From NCBI GenBank assembly GCA_017557885.1, contig JAFYXV010000002.1, forward strand, positions 1 to 64,000: a DNA stretch of 64,000 bases, given 5' to 3'. The notes under the pieces are model-generated. The model saw nothing but the letters and a program-made list of their open reading frames with translations, had not been told where the DNA came from and did no database searches. This document shows positions 50,763 to 60,024 of this stretch, one piece after another (position 1 is the first letter of the stretch; every line of letters starts with the position of its first letter). The position numbers were made by a program, and so were the translations under genes. This DNA is from a bacterium. GTDB taxonomy: Bacteria; Auribacterota; UBA3054.

Positions 50763-51995
50763 TTAGAAGCGTTCGTCGATGACGCGCTTACTCTTCTTCT
50801 CGCTTCTCGGGAGGACGCCGAGTTCGACGACTTTGACGAGCGGCGTGAAGCCGATCCTGGATTTGACCTTTTCGGCGATCCTTCTGGCGATGTCCAGGAA
50901 GTCCACCGTGCCGTTGGTCTCAACGTAGATGCGCATGGTGTCCTTGCCTTCCAGGTGCGAAATGCGGATCTGATATTCGCTGGAAAGTTCCGGGAAGGAA
51001 GCGAGGATCTCTTCGATCTGCTTCGGGAAGACGTTGACGCCTTTTATCTTCATCATGTCGTCGGAGCGGCCGGCGATTACGTCGAGCCTCGGGTACGTCC
51101 TGCCGCAGGGGCAATTTCCGGGGATTATCCTTGAGAGGTCGTGGGTGCGGTAGCGGATGAGAGGCGCGCCTTCCTTGACCAGCGTAGTGATGACTATTTC
51201 TCCCCACTCTCCGTCCGGGAGGACTTTGCCGGTCTCGGGATCGATGATCTCAGTGTAGAGGTAATCGTCAAAGATGTGCATGCCGGTGTCGTATTTGCAG
51301 TTGACGCCGATGCCCGGGCCGTAGATCTCGGTCAGGCCGTAGATGTCGTAGAGCTCGATGCCCAGTTCTTCCCTGATGCGCTTGCGCATCTTTTCGCCCC
51401 AGCGTTCAGAACCGATGACGCCCTTCGTCAGATGGATCTTGTCCTTGATGCCGCGCTTGGCGATCTCTTCCGCCAGAAGGAGCGCGTAGGAAGAAGTAGC
51501 GCAGAGCACCGTGCTCTTGAGGTCCATCATCATCTGCAGCTGTTTTTCCGTGTTGCCGGGGCCCATGGGGATGGCCATGGCGCCAAGAAGTTCGCAGCCC
51601 GCCTGGAAGCCTATGCCGGCGGTCCAGAGGCCGTAGCCGGGAGTAATATGGATGCGGTCCTTATTGGTGATGCCCGCCAGCTCGTAGCAGCGCTTGAACA
51701 TGATGGCCCAGTCCTCCACGTCCTTTCTGGTGTAAGGAATGATGACGGGCGTGCCGGTGGTGCCGGAACTGGAGTGGATCCTGACCACTTCCTCCTCCGG
51801 GCAGGCCATCAGTCCCAGGGGATAGCATTCCCTGAGATCGTCTTTTTCCGAGAAAGGCAGTTTCTCGAAATCTTCCTTGGAAGCGAGCTGATCCACTCCG
51901 GCTTCCTTCAGTTTTCTGCCGTAGAAATTCTGGCAGTCTATGAGACGTTTGATCTGCTTGTTGACAAGCTGCAGCTGATTGGCGGTTATTTCCAT
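50763..51995 (-). CDS. paaK: Phenylacetate-CoA ligase family protein (third copy)
   Basis: 410 residues, shorter at the N-terminus than the other two. Motifs: SSGTTGTPVIIPYT, DIYGLTEIYGPG, APLIRYRTHD, CPCGRTYP and DDMMKIKGVNVFPKQIEE. It is the classical IOR-associated PaaK: it directly follows the iorAB fusion by 10 bp. It links arylacetate plus CoA and ATP with arylacetyl-CoA, the substrate or product of the oxidoreductase. The reverse direction would yield ATP by substrate-level phosphorylation from aromatic amino acid degradation. Which way it runs cannot be read from sequence. Confidence 0.9.
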   Translation of the reverse strand: MEITANQLQLVNKQIKRLIDCQNFYGRKLKEAGVDQLASKEDFEKLPFSEKDDLRECYPLGLMACPEEEVVRIHSSSGTTGTPVIIPYTRKDVEDWAIMFKRCYELAGITNKDRIHITPGYGLWTAGIGFQAGCELLGAMAIPMGPGNTEKQLQMMMDLKSTVLCATSSYALLLAEEIAKRGIKDKIHLTKGVIGSERWGEKMRKRIREELGIELYDIYGLTEIYGPGIGVNCKYDTGMHIFDDYLYTEIIDPETGKVLPDGEWGEIVITTLVKEGAPLIRYRTHDLSRIIPGNCPCGRTYPRLDVIAGRSDDMMKIKGVNVFPKQIEEILASFPELSSEYQIRISHLEGKDTMRIYVETNGTVDFLDIARRIAEKVKSRIGFTPLVKVVELGVLPRSEKKSKRVIDERF

Positions 51996-52005
51996 ATGTT
52001 ACTCC

Positions 52006-54477
52006 TCAGTAAAGTAGGGCTTTTAAGTTTATTTCCTGTAGTTTGGGAGGCAAAAGCTCCGTAATTGTTTCTTTCAATTCAACCGTGCCGAAGCCTAAGA
52101 GGCCTGCTTTGGCGGCCTGACCCAGCATGAGCACGTTGACGATCTTTTCGCTTCCCAAAGCTTTCGCGGCTGATATGGTGTCTATAAGCGTGATGTCGGG
52201 AACGACGGCTTTAAGATAAGCGGTTATTTCGTCCAAAAGGTACGGCGGGCCGCCCAGCATGGCGTTGACCGGAATGACCGGGCAGGAGCTTGTTATGATC
52301 TTGCCGCCGTCCTTTAAATAGCTGAGATTTCTCAAGGTCTCCGCTATCTCGAAGCCGAGGATAAGGTCGGCTTCCTTTTCGCCGATGATGGGCGAATGAA
52401 TGTTCTTGCCTATTTTGATGTGGCTAACCACGCTGCCGCCTCTTTGAGCCATGCCGATGGTTTCGGCGGTCTTTATTTCCAAACCCAGGCGCATGGCGGT
52501 AGCCGCCAAAAGGCGGGAAGCAAGAACTGTCCCCTGCCCGCCTACGCCGCAGAGGATGATATTTTTTTCAATGCCGGGCGCTTCTTTGATTTGGCTCGGC
52601 GTTGTCTTGGGGGCTTGGGGCTTTTGCGCTTTGGGAGGATTTTGGGCGATAAGCTCTTCCCTTCTTGGATGCGGCGGGCAAACGATGGCGCCGAAAGCGC
52701 AAACGCTTTGGCAAAGCGTGCAGCCCGTGCACTGCCTGTCGTCGATGAAAGCCTTCTTATCTTTTATTATGAGGCCGGGGCAGCCCAGCTCGCGGATGCA
52801 TTTCTGGCAGCCGACGCATTTTTGTTCATCGACCTTGGCTTTGGCACCCTGTGGTTTGAATTTCACGATGCAGGGATAACGGAAGATGATGGCCTTCACG
52901 CCTTCTTCCGCAGAAACTTTCTTCACGGTCGCGACCGCCAGTTCCAGGTCCAAGGGATCGACTTCCGCGATGGTCTTCACACCAAGGCCCTGCAGAACCA
53001 CCTTTGGGTCGATGGCGGATATAACGTCCCCCATCAAGGTCTGACCGGTGCCGGGATGCGGCTGGTGTCCGGTCATGGCCGTCGTGGAGTTGTCGAGGAT
53101 AACGACCGTCAGGTCCGCTTGATTGTAGATGGCGTTCACGACTCCCGTGAGACCGGAGGCGAAGAAGGTCGAGTCGCCGATGAAAGCGAAGCACTTCGTC
53201 CCTTTGTCAACTCTGCCTATGCCCTGGGCTATCGTTATGCCAGCGCCCATGCAGAGGCAGGTGTCGCACATGTCGAGTGGTTTCGCGTTGCCAAGAGTGT
53301 AGCAGCCGATGTCGCCGCAGAAGACCGCCTTCTCGCCCTTCATAGCCTGCTTTACGGCGTAAAAGGAAGCGCGGTGCGGGCAGCCGGCGCAAAGCACCGG
53401 AGGCCTTACTGGAAGCGGCGGAGCGTCTTCTTTTTTGTTCTGCTCTTCGGCTTCCCAATGCAGGAAATCCGCAAGCAGCGCTTTTATTTCCTGCGGCGTG
53501 TTCTCGCCGGCGGGTTTCACCGTGCCGTCAAGCTTGCCTTTGATCTTTATTTCGATGCCGTGCTTTCCGCAGACCGTGAAAAGCTCCCTTTCCAAAACGG
53601 GGTCGAGTTCCTCCAGAACGAGGACTTCATCAAGGTCTGAGAGAAAATCTCCGGCCAGTTCTTCCGGGAAAGGAAAAGGCGTGGAGATCTTCAGGATCCT
53701 CGGGCTCACCTTGCCTTTCAAAACGTCCCTGGCATAAGCGTAGCTGATGCCGGAGGCGACGAGGCCCTTTTTGGCGATCTTTTCTTCTTTAACTATGAAG
53801 TTTCTCTCGTAAGCGGAAAAAACTTTCGAAAGCTCCCGGTTGCGCTTTTCTATCAGCGCGTGATTTTTTAAGGAGAGCTTCGGGAAGATCACCCAGCGCG
53901 AAGGATCCTTTTCAAAGTTCAAGGGGAAATGCTGTTCGTATTCCGCCTCTTCCTTGACGTTCAGGCTGGCGTAGCTGTGGTCGATCCTGGTGGTGGGGCG
54001 GAAAATTACGGGCGTTCCGTATTTGTGCGAGAATTGGAAAGCCTCCTGAATCATCTCGTAAGCTTCTTTGACGGAGGAAGGATCGAAAACGGGAAGCTTG
54101 CTGTATTTGGCGAAAGTCCTGGTGTCCTGCTCGGTTTGCGAGGAGATGGGGCCCGGGTCGTCGGCGACGAGGACCACCATGGCGCCCCTGACTCCGATGT
54201 AGGCAAGGCTCATAAGGGGGTCGCTGGCCACGTTCAGGCCAACCTGCTTCATGGTGACAAGCACCCGGGCGCCGGAATAGGCCGCGCCGGCGGCCGCTTC
54301 CAGGGCGGCTTTCTCGTTGACGGACCACTCGACGTAGGTTTTGTCGCTCCTGCGTTTGGCTATAGTCTCCAAGACTTCCGTGGAGGGCGTCCCCGGATAT
54401 CCGGCCGCCAGGTCCAGCCCTGACGCCAGGGCTCCCAGAGCCATGGCCTCGTTACCCATTAAAAATTCTCTTCCCAT
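52006..54477 (-). CDS. iorAB: Indolepyruvate:ferredoxin oxidoreductase, alpha and beta subunits fused
   Basis: 823 residues. The IorA part (about 1-620): LASGLDLAAGYPGTPSTEVL, thiamine diphosphate site region CVLIYGDSTFF-like FAFIGDSTFFASGLTG with ILDNSTTAMTGHQPHPG, and two 4Fe-4S motifs CVGCQKCIRELGCPG and CTGCTLCQSVCAFG (about 545-590). The IorB part (about 635-823): ILCGVGGQGTVLASRLLA, AETIGMAQRGGSVVSHIKIG. It converts aryl-2-oxo acids and CoA to aryl-acyl-CoA, CO2 and reduced ferredoxin, reversibly. In most bacteria the subunits are separate genes; here they are one chain joined by a Pro/Lys linker (NPPKAQKPQAPKTTPSQIKE). Cytoplasmic and oxygen-sensitive. Confidence 0.94.
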   Translation of the reverse strand: MGREFLMGNEAMALGALASGLDLAAGYPGTPSTEVLETIAKRRSDKTYVEWSVNEKAALEAAAGAAYSGARVLVTMKQVGLNVASDPLMSLAYIGVRGAMVVLVADDPGPISSQTEQDTRTFAKYSKLPVFDPSSVKEAYEMIQEAFQFSHKYGTPVIFRPTTRIDHSYASLNVKEEAEYEQHFPLNFEKDPSRWVIFPKLSLKNHALIEKRNRELSKVFSAYERNFIVKEEKIAKKGLVASGISYAYARDVLKGKVSPRILKISTPFPFPEELAGDFLSDLDEVLVLEELDPVLERELFTVCGKHGIEIKIKGKLDGTVKPAGENTPQEIKALLADFLHWEAEEQNKKEDAPPLPVRPPVLCAGCPHRASFYAVKQAMKGEKAVFCGDIGCYTLGNAKPLDMCDTCLCMGAGITIAQGIGRVDKGTKCFAFIGDSTFFASGLTGVVNAIYNQADLTVVILDNSTTAMTGHQPHPGTGQTLMGDVISAIDPKVVLQGLGVKTIAEVDPLDLELAVATVKKVSAEEGVKAIIFRYPCIVKFKPQGAKAKVDEQKCVGCQKCIRELGCPGLIIKDKKAFIDDRQCTGCTLCQSVCAFGAIVCPPHPRREELIAQNPPKAQKPQAPKTTPSQIKEAPGIEKNIILCGVGGQGTVLASRLLAATAMRLGLEIKTAETIGMAQRGGSVVSHIKIGKNIHSPIIGEKEADLILGFEIAETLRNLSYLKDGGKIITSSCPVIPVNAMLGGPPYLLDEITAYLKAVVPDITLIDTISAAKALGSEKIVNVLMLGQAAKAGLLGFGTVELKETITELLPPKLQEINLKALLY

Positions 54478-54619
54478 AATGAATGATGGTCTATGTTATT
54501 GGGTAATTTTAACTTTTAGGGCAAAAAATTGTCAATAGGTTTTCTTTTTTTCGGGCCCTTTGCCTAAACAAGCGTTATTGGGCGTTTTAGATTATTTCCT
54601 TCCTTTTTTGGGGCTGTTT

Positions 54620-54628
54620 TGCTATGAT
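54620..54628 (+). promoter_or_regulatory. Extended -10 box of the MutL-like membrane cluster
   Basis: TGCTATGAT (5 of 6 plus TG extension) about 50 bp before the first gene at 54681; RNA start near 54635. No convincing -35. The 200-bp gap to the divergent iorAB gene holds nothing else I can name. Confidence 0.4.
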
Positions 54629-54680
54629 TTTTAGAGTATTTTTTTCAATATTTGACTAATTAACGACAGCTTTCTTTTAA

Positions 54681-55049
54681 ATGGACAAGGATTTTTGGGC
54701 CAACGCCTTCGCCATGCCGCGCTCCGAGCGCCGGCACGACGAGCTTATCTCCAAGATCGCACGAGGCATCGCGCGCCGGAGACTGGCCTTCCCCGCCATC
54801 CTTGCCCTTGAAAGCGTCAAGCCCCTCAATTACCTGGCCAGCCAGGCTCTCATCGTTTTGACCCCTGCTCTGGGGATGTTCATCGAATACGCCACGCTTG
54901 ACGATATCTGCGACATGCTGCAGGAAAGAAAGAACGTCGAGCGTCTGATCGCCGCGATCGACATGGAAAACAAGAAGCTCACGGCGCCCGGCGCTCCCAA
55001 ATCTGAAAATAACCAGCCGGAAGAACCCGGCCCAACGCAAAATAAATAA
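54681..55049 (+). CDS. Small protein heading the MutL-like cluster
   Basis: 122 residues without a signal or clear family. An amphipathic to hydrophobic middle, RRLAFPAILALESVKPLNYL then ASQALIVLTPALGMFIEYA, could lie in or on the membrane. The end is Pro/Glu/Asn-rich. The RRLAxPAILxLESxKPL phrase looks conserved-type, and the tight 1-bp gap to the MutL-like gene argues for a functional link. No Shine-Dalgarno is seen. Function unknown. Confidence 0.6.
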   Translation: MDKDFWANAFAMPRSERRHDELISKIARGIARRRLAFPAILALESVKPLNYLASQALIVLTPALGMFIEYATLDDICDMLQERKNVERLIAAIDMENKKLTAPGAPKSENNQPEEPGPTQNK

Positions 55050-55050
55050 T

Positions 55051-56952
55051 ATGGCAGAAACGATTCACAAAGTGAAAATCGAAGAAACCGTGTCAAGATC
55101 GGTAGAAATCGAAACCAGAATCAAAGACGAACCAATAGTTACAACGACTAAGGCTCCTGAGGTGATTCTAGCAACCGACTGCGGTTCGACAACCACCAAA
55201 GCGATCCTCATTGAGAAACGCAACGGCAGCTATCGTCTGGCCGCCCGCGGCGAAGCCCCCACCACGGTGGAAGCCCCCGCGGAAGACGTCACCCGAGGCG
55301 TCATCAACTCCATTGCGGAAATTGAGGACATCACCAAGCGCACCTTTATCCGCGACGACAAACTAATCGTACCCCGAGAGGGAGAACTGGGCGCGGACGC
55401 CTACATCTCCACCTCCTCGGCCGGCGGCGGCCTGCAGATGATGGTCGCCGGCGTGGTCTCCCAGATGTCCACGGAATCGGCAGCCCGCGCCGCATTGGGC
55501 GCCGGCGCCATCGTGATCGACTCCCTGGCTACCAACGACCGCAGGCGTCCCTACGAGCGCATCGAAAGGATCAGAAACCTTAGGCCGGACATGATACTTC
55601 TCTCCGGCGGCACGGACGGCGGCACGGTCCGCCACGTGGTCGCCCAGGCTGAGACAATAGCGGCCGCCGACCCGAGACCGAGGTTCGGCGCCGGCTACGA
55701 GCTGCCCGTCATTTACGCCGGCAACGCCGCCGCCCGCCCCGCCATCGAGCAGACCCTGGGCAAGAAGACGGCCTTGCAGATCGTGGACAACCTCCGCCCG
55801 ACTCTGGAAACGGAAAACTTGAAGCCCGCCCGCGACGCCATCCATGACCTCTTTTTGGAGCACGTCATGCAGCAGGCCCCGGGATACAAGAAACTCATGA
55901 CCTGGACCTCGGCTCCCATCATGCCGACTCCCGGCGCCGTCGGCGACATCATGAAACTCATCGCCAAGCGCAACAACATCCAGGTCGTGGGCACCGACAT
56001 CGGCGGCGCCACCACCGACGACTTCTCCGTCTTCAGAGCGGACCGCAACAATCCCGAGAGCGAGCAGGTCTTCAACCGCACCGTCTCCGCGAACCTCGGC
56101 ATGAGTTACTCCATCTCCAACGTCGTGGCTAGTGCCGGACTTGCCAACGTCCTGCGCTGGGTCCCCGTCATGGAAGACGAAAGGATCTTGAGAAACCAGA
56201 TCAGGAACAAGATGATCCGACCCACCACCATCCCGCAGAACATCGAATCCTTGATGGTCGAGCAGGCCATCTGCCGCGAGGCCCTGAGACTGGCCTTCCT
56301 GCAGCACAAGGAAATGGCGGTCGGTCTGAAGGGCGCCCAGAAGTCCACCTCCTTTGCGGACGCTATGAGCCAGACCGTCAAAGAAGATACGCTGGTGGAT
56401 ATGATGGGGCTTGACATTATCGTGGGAAGTGGCGGCGTGCTCTCCCACGCTCCCAGAAGAAACCAGAGCGCCCTCATGATGATCGACGGCTTCGCGCCGG
56501 AAGGCTTCACGCAGCTGGCGGTGGACTCCATCTTCATGATGCCGCACCTTGGCGTTCTCGCTCAGATCAACGAAGACGCCGCGCTGGAAGTCTTCGAGAA
56601 AGACTGCCTCATTTACCTCGGCACCGTCATCGCGCCGGTGGGCATCGCGCCCTTTGGCAAGCCCTGCATGAAAGTTAAGTTCCAGGGCAAGGAATACGAA
56701 TTGAAGAGCGGCGAAATCAAGCTTCTGCCCTTGGGCCTCGGCGAAGAGGCGGAAGTGACCGTCGATCCCACCAGAAAATTCAACGTGGGCGAAGGATACG
56801 GCAAAGCCGTCACCAAGAAAGTCAAAGGCGGCGTGGTGGGCCTTATCCTTGACGCTCGCTGCCGTCCCATCCAGCTCCCCGCCAGTCAGGAAGACAGAGT
56901 GAAACTGCTTCAGATCTGGAACAAAGAACTCGACATTTATCCGGAAAATTAA
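55051..56952 (+). CDS. MutL/GlmL-type ASKHA ATPase
   Basis: 633 residues. Actin-like ATPase motifs: phosphate-1 ATDCGSTTTKAILIEK (about 41-56), phosphate-2 VGTDIGGATTDDFSVF (about 311-326) and adenosine IVGSGGVLSHAPRR (about 456-469). These are the hallmarks of GlmL/MutL, a protein once linked to B12-dependent glutamate mutase (GlmS/GlmE). No mutase subunit is encoded here; instead the partners are membrane proteins. ATP-driven reactivation or assembly of a complex is the family-level guess. About 40 charged residues precede the ATPase core. No Shine-Dalgarno; probably translationally coupled to the small upstream gene. Confidence 0.85.
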   Translation: MAETIHKVKIEETVSRSVEIETRIKDEPIVTTTKAPEVILATDCGSTTTKAILIEKRNGSYRLAARGEAPTTVEAPAEDVTRGVINSIAEIEDITKRTFIRDDKLIVPREGELGADAYISTSSAGGGLQMMVAGVVSQMSTESAARAALGAGAIVIDSLATNDRRRPYERIERIRNLRPDMILLSGGTDGGTVRHVVAQAETIAAADPRPRFGAGYELPVIYAGNAAARPAIEQTLGKKTALQIVDNLRPTLETENLKPARDAIHDLFLEHVMQQAPGYKKLMTWTSAPIMPTPGAVGDIMKLIAKRNNIQVVGTDIGGATTDDFSVFRADRNNPESEQVFNRTVSANLGMSYSISNVVASAGLANVLRWVPVMEDERILRNQIRNKMIRPTTIPQNIESLMVEQAICREALRLAFLQHKEMAVGLKGAQKSTSFADAMSQTVKEDTLVDMMGLDIIVGSGGVLSHAPRRNQSALMMIDGFAPEGFTQLAVDSIFMMPHLGVLAQINEDAALEVFEKDCLIYLGTVIAPVGIAPFGKPCMKVKFQGKEYELKSGEIKLLPLGLGEEAEVTVDPTRKFNVGEGYGKAVTKKVKGGVVGLILDARCRPIQLPASQEDRVKLLQIWNKELDIYPEN

Positions 56953-56967
56953 AAACCAAACAATACT

Positions 56968-58110
56968 ATGGCATACGCATATTCCCCCGGTCTAAAAGTT
57001 TTAAAATCCACGGTGCTGCGCCGCAACAGGCGTCTTCCCATCAAGGGCCAGACGCTGGTCAAGATTGGCGACAAAGTCGGCGCCGAACAGGTCGTTCTAA
57101 AAACGGAACTCCCCGGCAAAGCCGACGTCGTGAACGTCATGAGTCTTTTGGGCTGCCAGCCCCACGAAGTGAAGCAGTTCATGGTCAAACCGATCGGCGA
57201 GCACGTTGAAAAAGGCGAGCTCCTCGCCATGCGCGCCGCTTTCTTCGGCCTCTTCAAGACAAGGATCGAATCGCCCATGAGCGGAACGATCGAATCAATA
57301 AGCGACGTCTCCGGCCAGGTCGTCATGCGCGGCGCTCCGGTGCCCGTGGACGTCAAGGCTTACATCGACGGCAAGGTCGTGGAAGCGGACGAAGGCGAAC
57401 ACGTGACCGTGGAAGTGACGGGCTCCTTCATCCAGGGCATCTTCGGCGTAGGCGGCGAGACCTACGGCAGGATAATCGTGGCTTCTGATGACCCCAACGG
57501 CGTCCTCGACGAGAATTCCTTCACGGAAGAGATGAAAGGCGCGGTCGTCGTGGGCGGAAGCCTCATAACTTATGAGGGATTGCAGAAAGCCATCAAATGC
57601 GGCGTGCACGCCGTGGTGGTGGGCGGCTTCGACGACGCCGACCTCAAGAAATTTTTGGGCTTCGACCTCGGCGTGGCCATCACGGGCCACGAGGAGCTCG
57701 GGCTTACGCTCGTCCTGACGGAAGGCTTCGGCCAGATCCCGATGGCGGACAAGACCTTCGCGCTGCTCAAAGAATGCGAAGGAAAGAACGCCTCCGTGAA
57801 CGGCGCCACCCAGATCAGGGCCGGCGTCATGAGACCGGAAGTCATCGTGGCCAGAGACGAGGAAGCCTCCATGAAAGAAAACGAGGCCAAGCTGATCCTC
57901 GACATCGGCACGAGAGTCCGCGTCATCAGAGAGCCGTATTTCGGACTGTTCGGAACCGTCACCGCCCTGCCGGCGGAACTGACGAAACTGCCCACGGAAT
58001 CCCTGGCGCGCGTACTCGACCTCAAGTTCGACGACGGCACGGTCGCGACCGTCCCCAGAGCCAACGTTGAAATTATGGCGACGGAAAAAGACGACACCCA
58101 GGAGAACTGA
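56968..58110 (+). CDS. Lipoyl-like / KOW-domain protein of the MutL-like cluster
   Basis: 380 residues. About 20-75 and 88-115 look like hybrid-motif/biotinyl-lipoyl sandwich strands (LPIKGQTLVKIGDKVGAEQV, MVKPIGEHVEKGELLA, ESPMSGTIESIS), as in RnfC or efflux-adaptor proteins. A middle alpha/beta part (about 175-290, GVHAVVVGGFDDADLKKFLG, GHEELGLTLVLTEGFG) follows. About 310-370 is a KOW/SH3-like end (LDIGTRVRVIREPYFGLFGT). No modified lysine motif, no membrane segment. A soluble linker between the ATPase and the membrane parts is possible, as inference. Confidence 0.6.
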   Translation: MAYAYSPGLKVLKSTVLRRNRRLPIKGQTLVKIGDKVGAEQVVLKTELPGKADVVNVMSLLGCQPHEVKQFMVKPIGEHVEKGELLAMRAAFFGLFKTRIESPMSGTIESISDVSGQVVMRGAPVPVDVKAYIDGKVVEADEGEHVTVEVTGSFIQGIFGVGGETYGRIIVASDDPNGVLDENSFTEEMKGAVVVGGSLITYEGLQKAIKCGVHAVVVGGFDDADLKKFLGFDLGVAITGHEELGLTLVLTEGFGQIPMADKTFALLKECEGKNASVNGATQIRAGVMRPEVIVARDEEASMKENEAKLILDIGTRVRVIREPYFGLFGTVTALPAELTKLPTESLARVLDLKFDDGTVATVPRANVEIMATEKDDTQEN

Positions 58111-58148
58111 GTCCTTCTAAATCTGAAAATCAAAATATCAGGATAAAC

Positions 58149-59024
58149 ATGGAACTTTTCACAATCAAAAGCCTGCCCTTATGGCTCCAGTACGTCAATG
58201 AGAACTGGTTCGATCTCAACAAGCTCAACGCGCTGATTGGGATCATCATCTTCGGTTCTCTGATCGTTTACTTCATCCGCCGCGCCAAGAGCGGCGCCTA
58301 CCTCTTCGTCAGGCGCATCCCCGGCTTGGAATCCATTGAGGAAGCCCTGGGCCGCGCCACCGAGATCGGCCGACCCATCCTTTACATCTCCGGTATCGGC
58401 GGCGAATCCGACATGCAGACCATCGCGGCCATGAACATTCTTGGCAACGTGGCCGAGCAGATCGCCCACTACGACACCGACCTCAAGGTCCCCTGCATCA
58501 ACCCGATCGTCATGACCATCGAGCAGGAGCTGGTGAAGCAGGCCTATACCAGAGCCGGCCGTCCCGAGAACTACAAGGAAGACTGCGTCTATTATCTTTC
58601 GGACAACCAGTTCGCCTACGCTTCCGCCGTATCCGGCATCATGGTAAGAGAGAAACCCGCCGCCAACTTCCTCCTGGGCAACTACGCCGCTGAAAGTCTG
58701 ATCATCGCCGAAGCGGGCGCCTCTACGGGCGCCATCCAGATCGCCGGCACCGCCGCCATCAGCCAGATCCCCTTCTTCATCGTGGCCTGCGACTATACGC
58801 TGATCGGCGAAGAGCTCTTCGCGGCCGGCGCCTACGTTTCCAGAGAGCCGCTGCTGCTGGGCAGCCTGAAGGGCCAGGACATCGCGAAGCTCGTCATCAT
58901 CCTGATCATGATAGTGGCCATCATTTTGGGCACGATCGTTTCCGCCTTCCTTCTGAAAGACGGTTTCATTTACGGCCTCAGCGACTTCATGAACAAAATT
59001 TTCGACCTGAAAGCTTTCAAATAA
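58149..59024 (+). CDS. Membrane protein resembling the DUF6754 family
   Basis: 291 residues: membrane segments at about 28-44 (LNALIGIIIFGSLIVYFI) and 245-270 (LVIILIMIVAIILGTIVSAF). Between them is a soluble alpha/beta domain with RRIPGLESIEEALGRATEIG, RPILYISGIGG, QELVKQAYTRAGRPENYKED and LGNYAAESLIIAEAGASTGA followed by PFFIVACDYTLIGEELFAAG. These phrases fit a family I know as DUF6754, found beside MutL-like genes; that assignment is from memory of motif style, not from a search. Function unknown. AGGA precedes the ATG. Confidence 0.6.
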   Translation: MELFTIKSLPLWLQYVNENWFDLNKLNALIGIIIFGSLIVYFIRRAKSGAYLFVRRIPGLESIEEALGRATEIGRPILYISGIGGESDMQTIAAMNILGNVAEQIAHYDTDLKVPCINPIVMTIEQELVKQAYTRAGRPENYKEDCVYYLSDNQFAYASAVSGIMVREKPAANFLLGNYAAESLIIAEAGASTGAIQIAGTAAISQIPFFIVACDYTLIGEELFAAGAYVSREPLLLGSLKGQDIAKLVIILIMIVAIILGTIVSAFLLKDGFIYGLSDFMNKIFDLKAFK

Positions 59025-59040
59025 GAGGAACCGATAGATT

Positions 59041-60021
59041 ATGCGCAATTATCTTCCCCCTATCATCTGCGGTGTTTGCGGCGTCATAATGATGCTGCAC
59101 TTCTTCCTTCCGGAAAACACCATGCTTTACAAAACCATGATGGAATGGGTGACGAACTCGACCATCGTCGTCGGCGTCTTCGGCCTCTTCATCGGCTTGG
59201 CCAGTCTGGTCCACAACCACGGCAACAGGATCGCCCGCCGCTCCCCCGGCTGGGGATACAGCGTGATCACGCTCTCCTTTACCGCCATCGTGGCCCTGAC
59301 CGGCATCATCAGCCAGAACGTCGGCCCCTCCGTCGTGAGCAAGCCTTTGGAAAAATACAATTACGACAACAGAAAGAACCAGGACCACACGCTTATCACC
59401 CACACGCTCTTCGGCTACAAGGACGAGACCTACAAGACGAACCTGGTGGCTGCCGCCAGCTCGGACGCTCCTGAAATGAAAGGCGAAGAGATCACGGTCA
59501 GGAAGGTCCCCCTCTTCATGTTCTTCTACAACTACGTCATCATGCCCATGGGCGCCACGACCTTCTCGCTCCTGGCCTTCTACATGATCACGGCGACGTA
59601 CCGCGCCATGCGCGCGAAATCCTGGGAGGCGAGCTTACTGCTAATTTCCTCCATTATTATTCTGATAGGCCAGGTGCCTATTGAAGAGATACCGCTGATC
59701 GGCAAGTGGATCATGGGGCACGCTCAATTGATCGTCTATATGAGTCTTATCCTCTACATCCTCTACGCCGCCATGAAGCAGTTCTTCTCCCGCAACTTCA
59801 TCACCTGCGGGATACTTTCCGCCTCCGCGGCGCTAATAGGCGTCATCTGGTACTACACTCCGGCCGACGTTGACTTCGAAGCCATGAAGTCCATCATATT
59901 GAACTACCCCAACAACGCTGCCAAACGCGGCATCCTGATCGGCGTGCAGCTGGGTTCCCTGGCCACCAGTATCAAGATCCTCTCCGGCATCGAGAAACCC
60001 TACATGGGAGGCCGCGGTTAA
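59041..60021 (+). CDS. Polytopic membrane protein of the MutL-like cluster
   Basis: 326 residues with about seven to eight membrane segments (e.g. LPPIICGVCGVIMMLHFFL, VGVFGLFIGLASLV, VITLSFTAIVALTGIIS, LLISSIIILIGQVP, LIVYMSLILYILYAAM). A loop of about 70 residues lies after segment three. I recognise no transporter signature. Short gaps to both neighbours (16 and 3 bp) tie it to the cluster. GAGGAA lies 14 nt before the ATG. Confidence 0.65.
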   Translation: MRNYLPPIICGVCGVIMMLHFFLPENTMLYKTMMEWVTNSTIVVGVFGLFIGLASLVHNHGNRIARRSPGWGYSVITLSFTAIVALTGIISQNVGPSVVSKPLEKYNYDNRKNQDHTLITHTLFGYKDETYKTNLVAAASSDAPEMKGEEITVRKVPLFMFFYNYVIMPMGATTFSLLAFYMITATYRAMRAKSWEASLLLISSIIILIGQVPIEEIPLIGKWIMGHAQLIVYMSLILYILYAAMKQFFSRNFITCGILSASAALIGVIWYYTPADVDFEAMKSIILNYPNNAAKRGILIGVQLGSLATSIKILSGIEKPYMGGRG

Positions 60022-60024
60022 AGT

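Noticed and set aside
55051-56952. Glutamate mutase activity of the cluster
   Set aside because: Only the MutL/GlmL-like ATPase is present; no cobalamin-binding GlmS or catalytic GlmE is encoded in the visible part.
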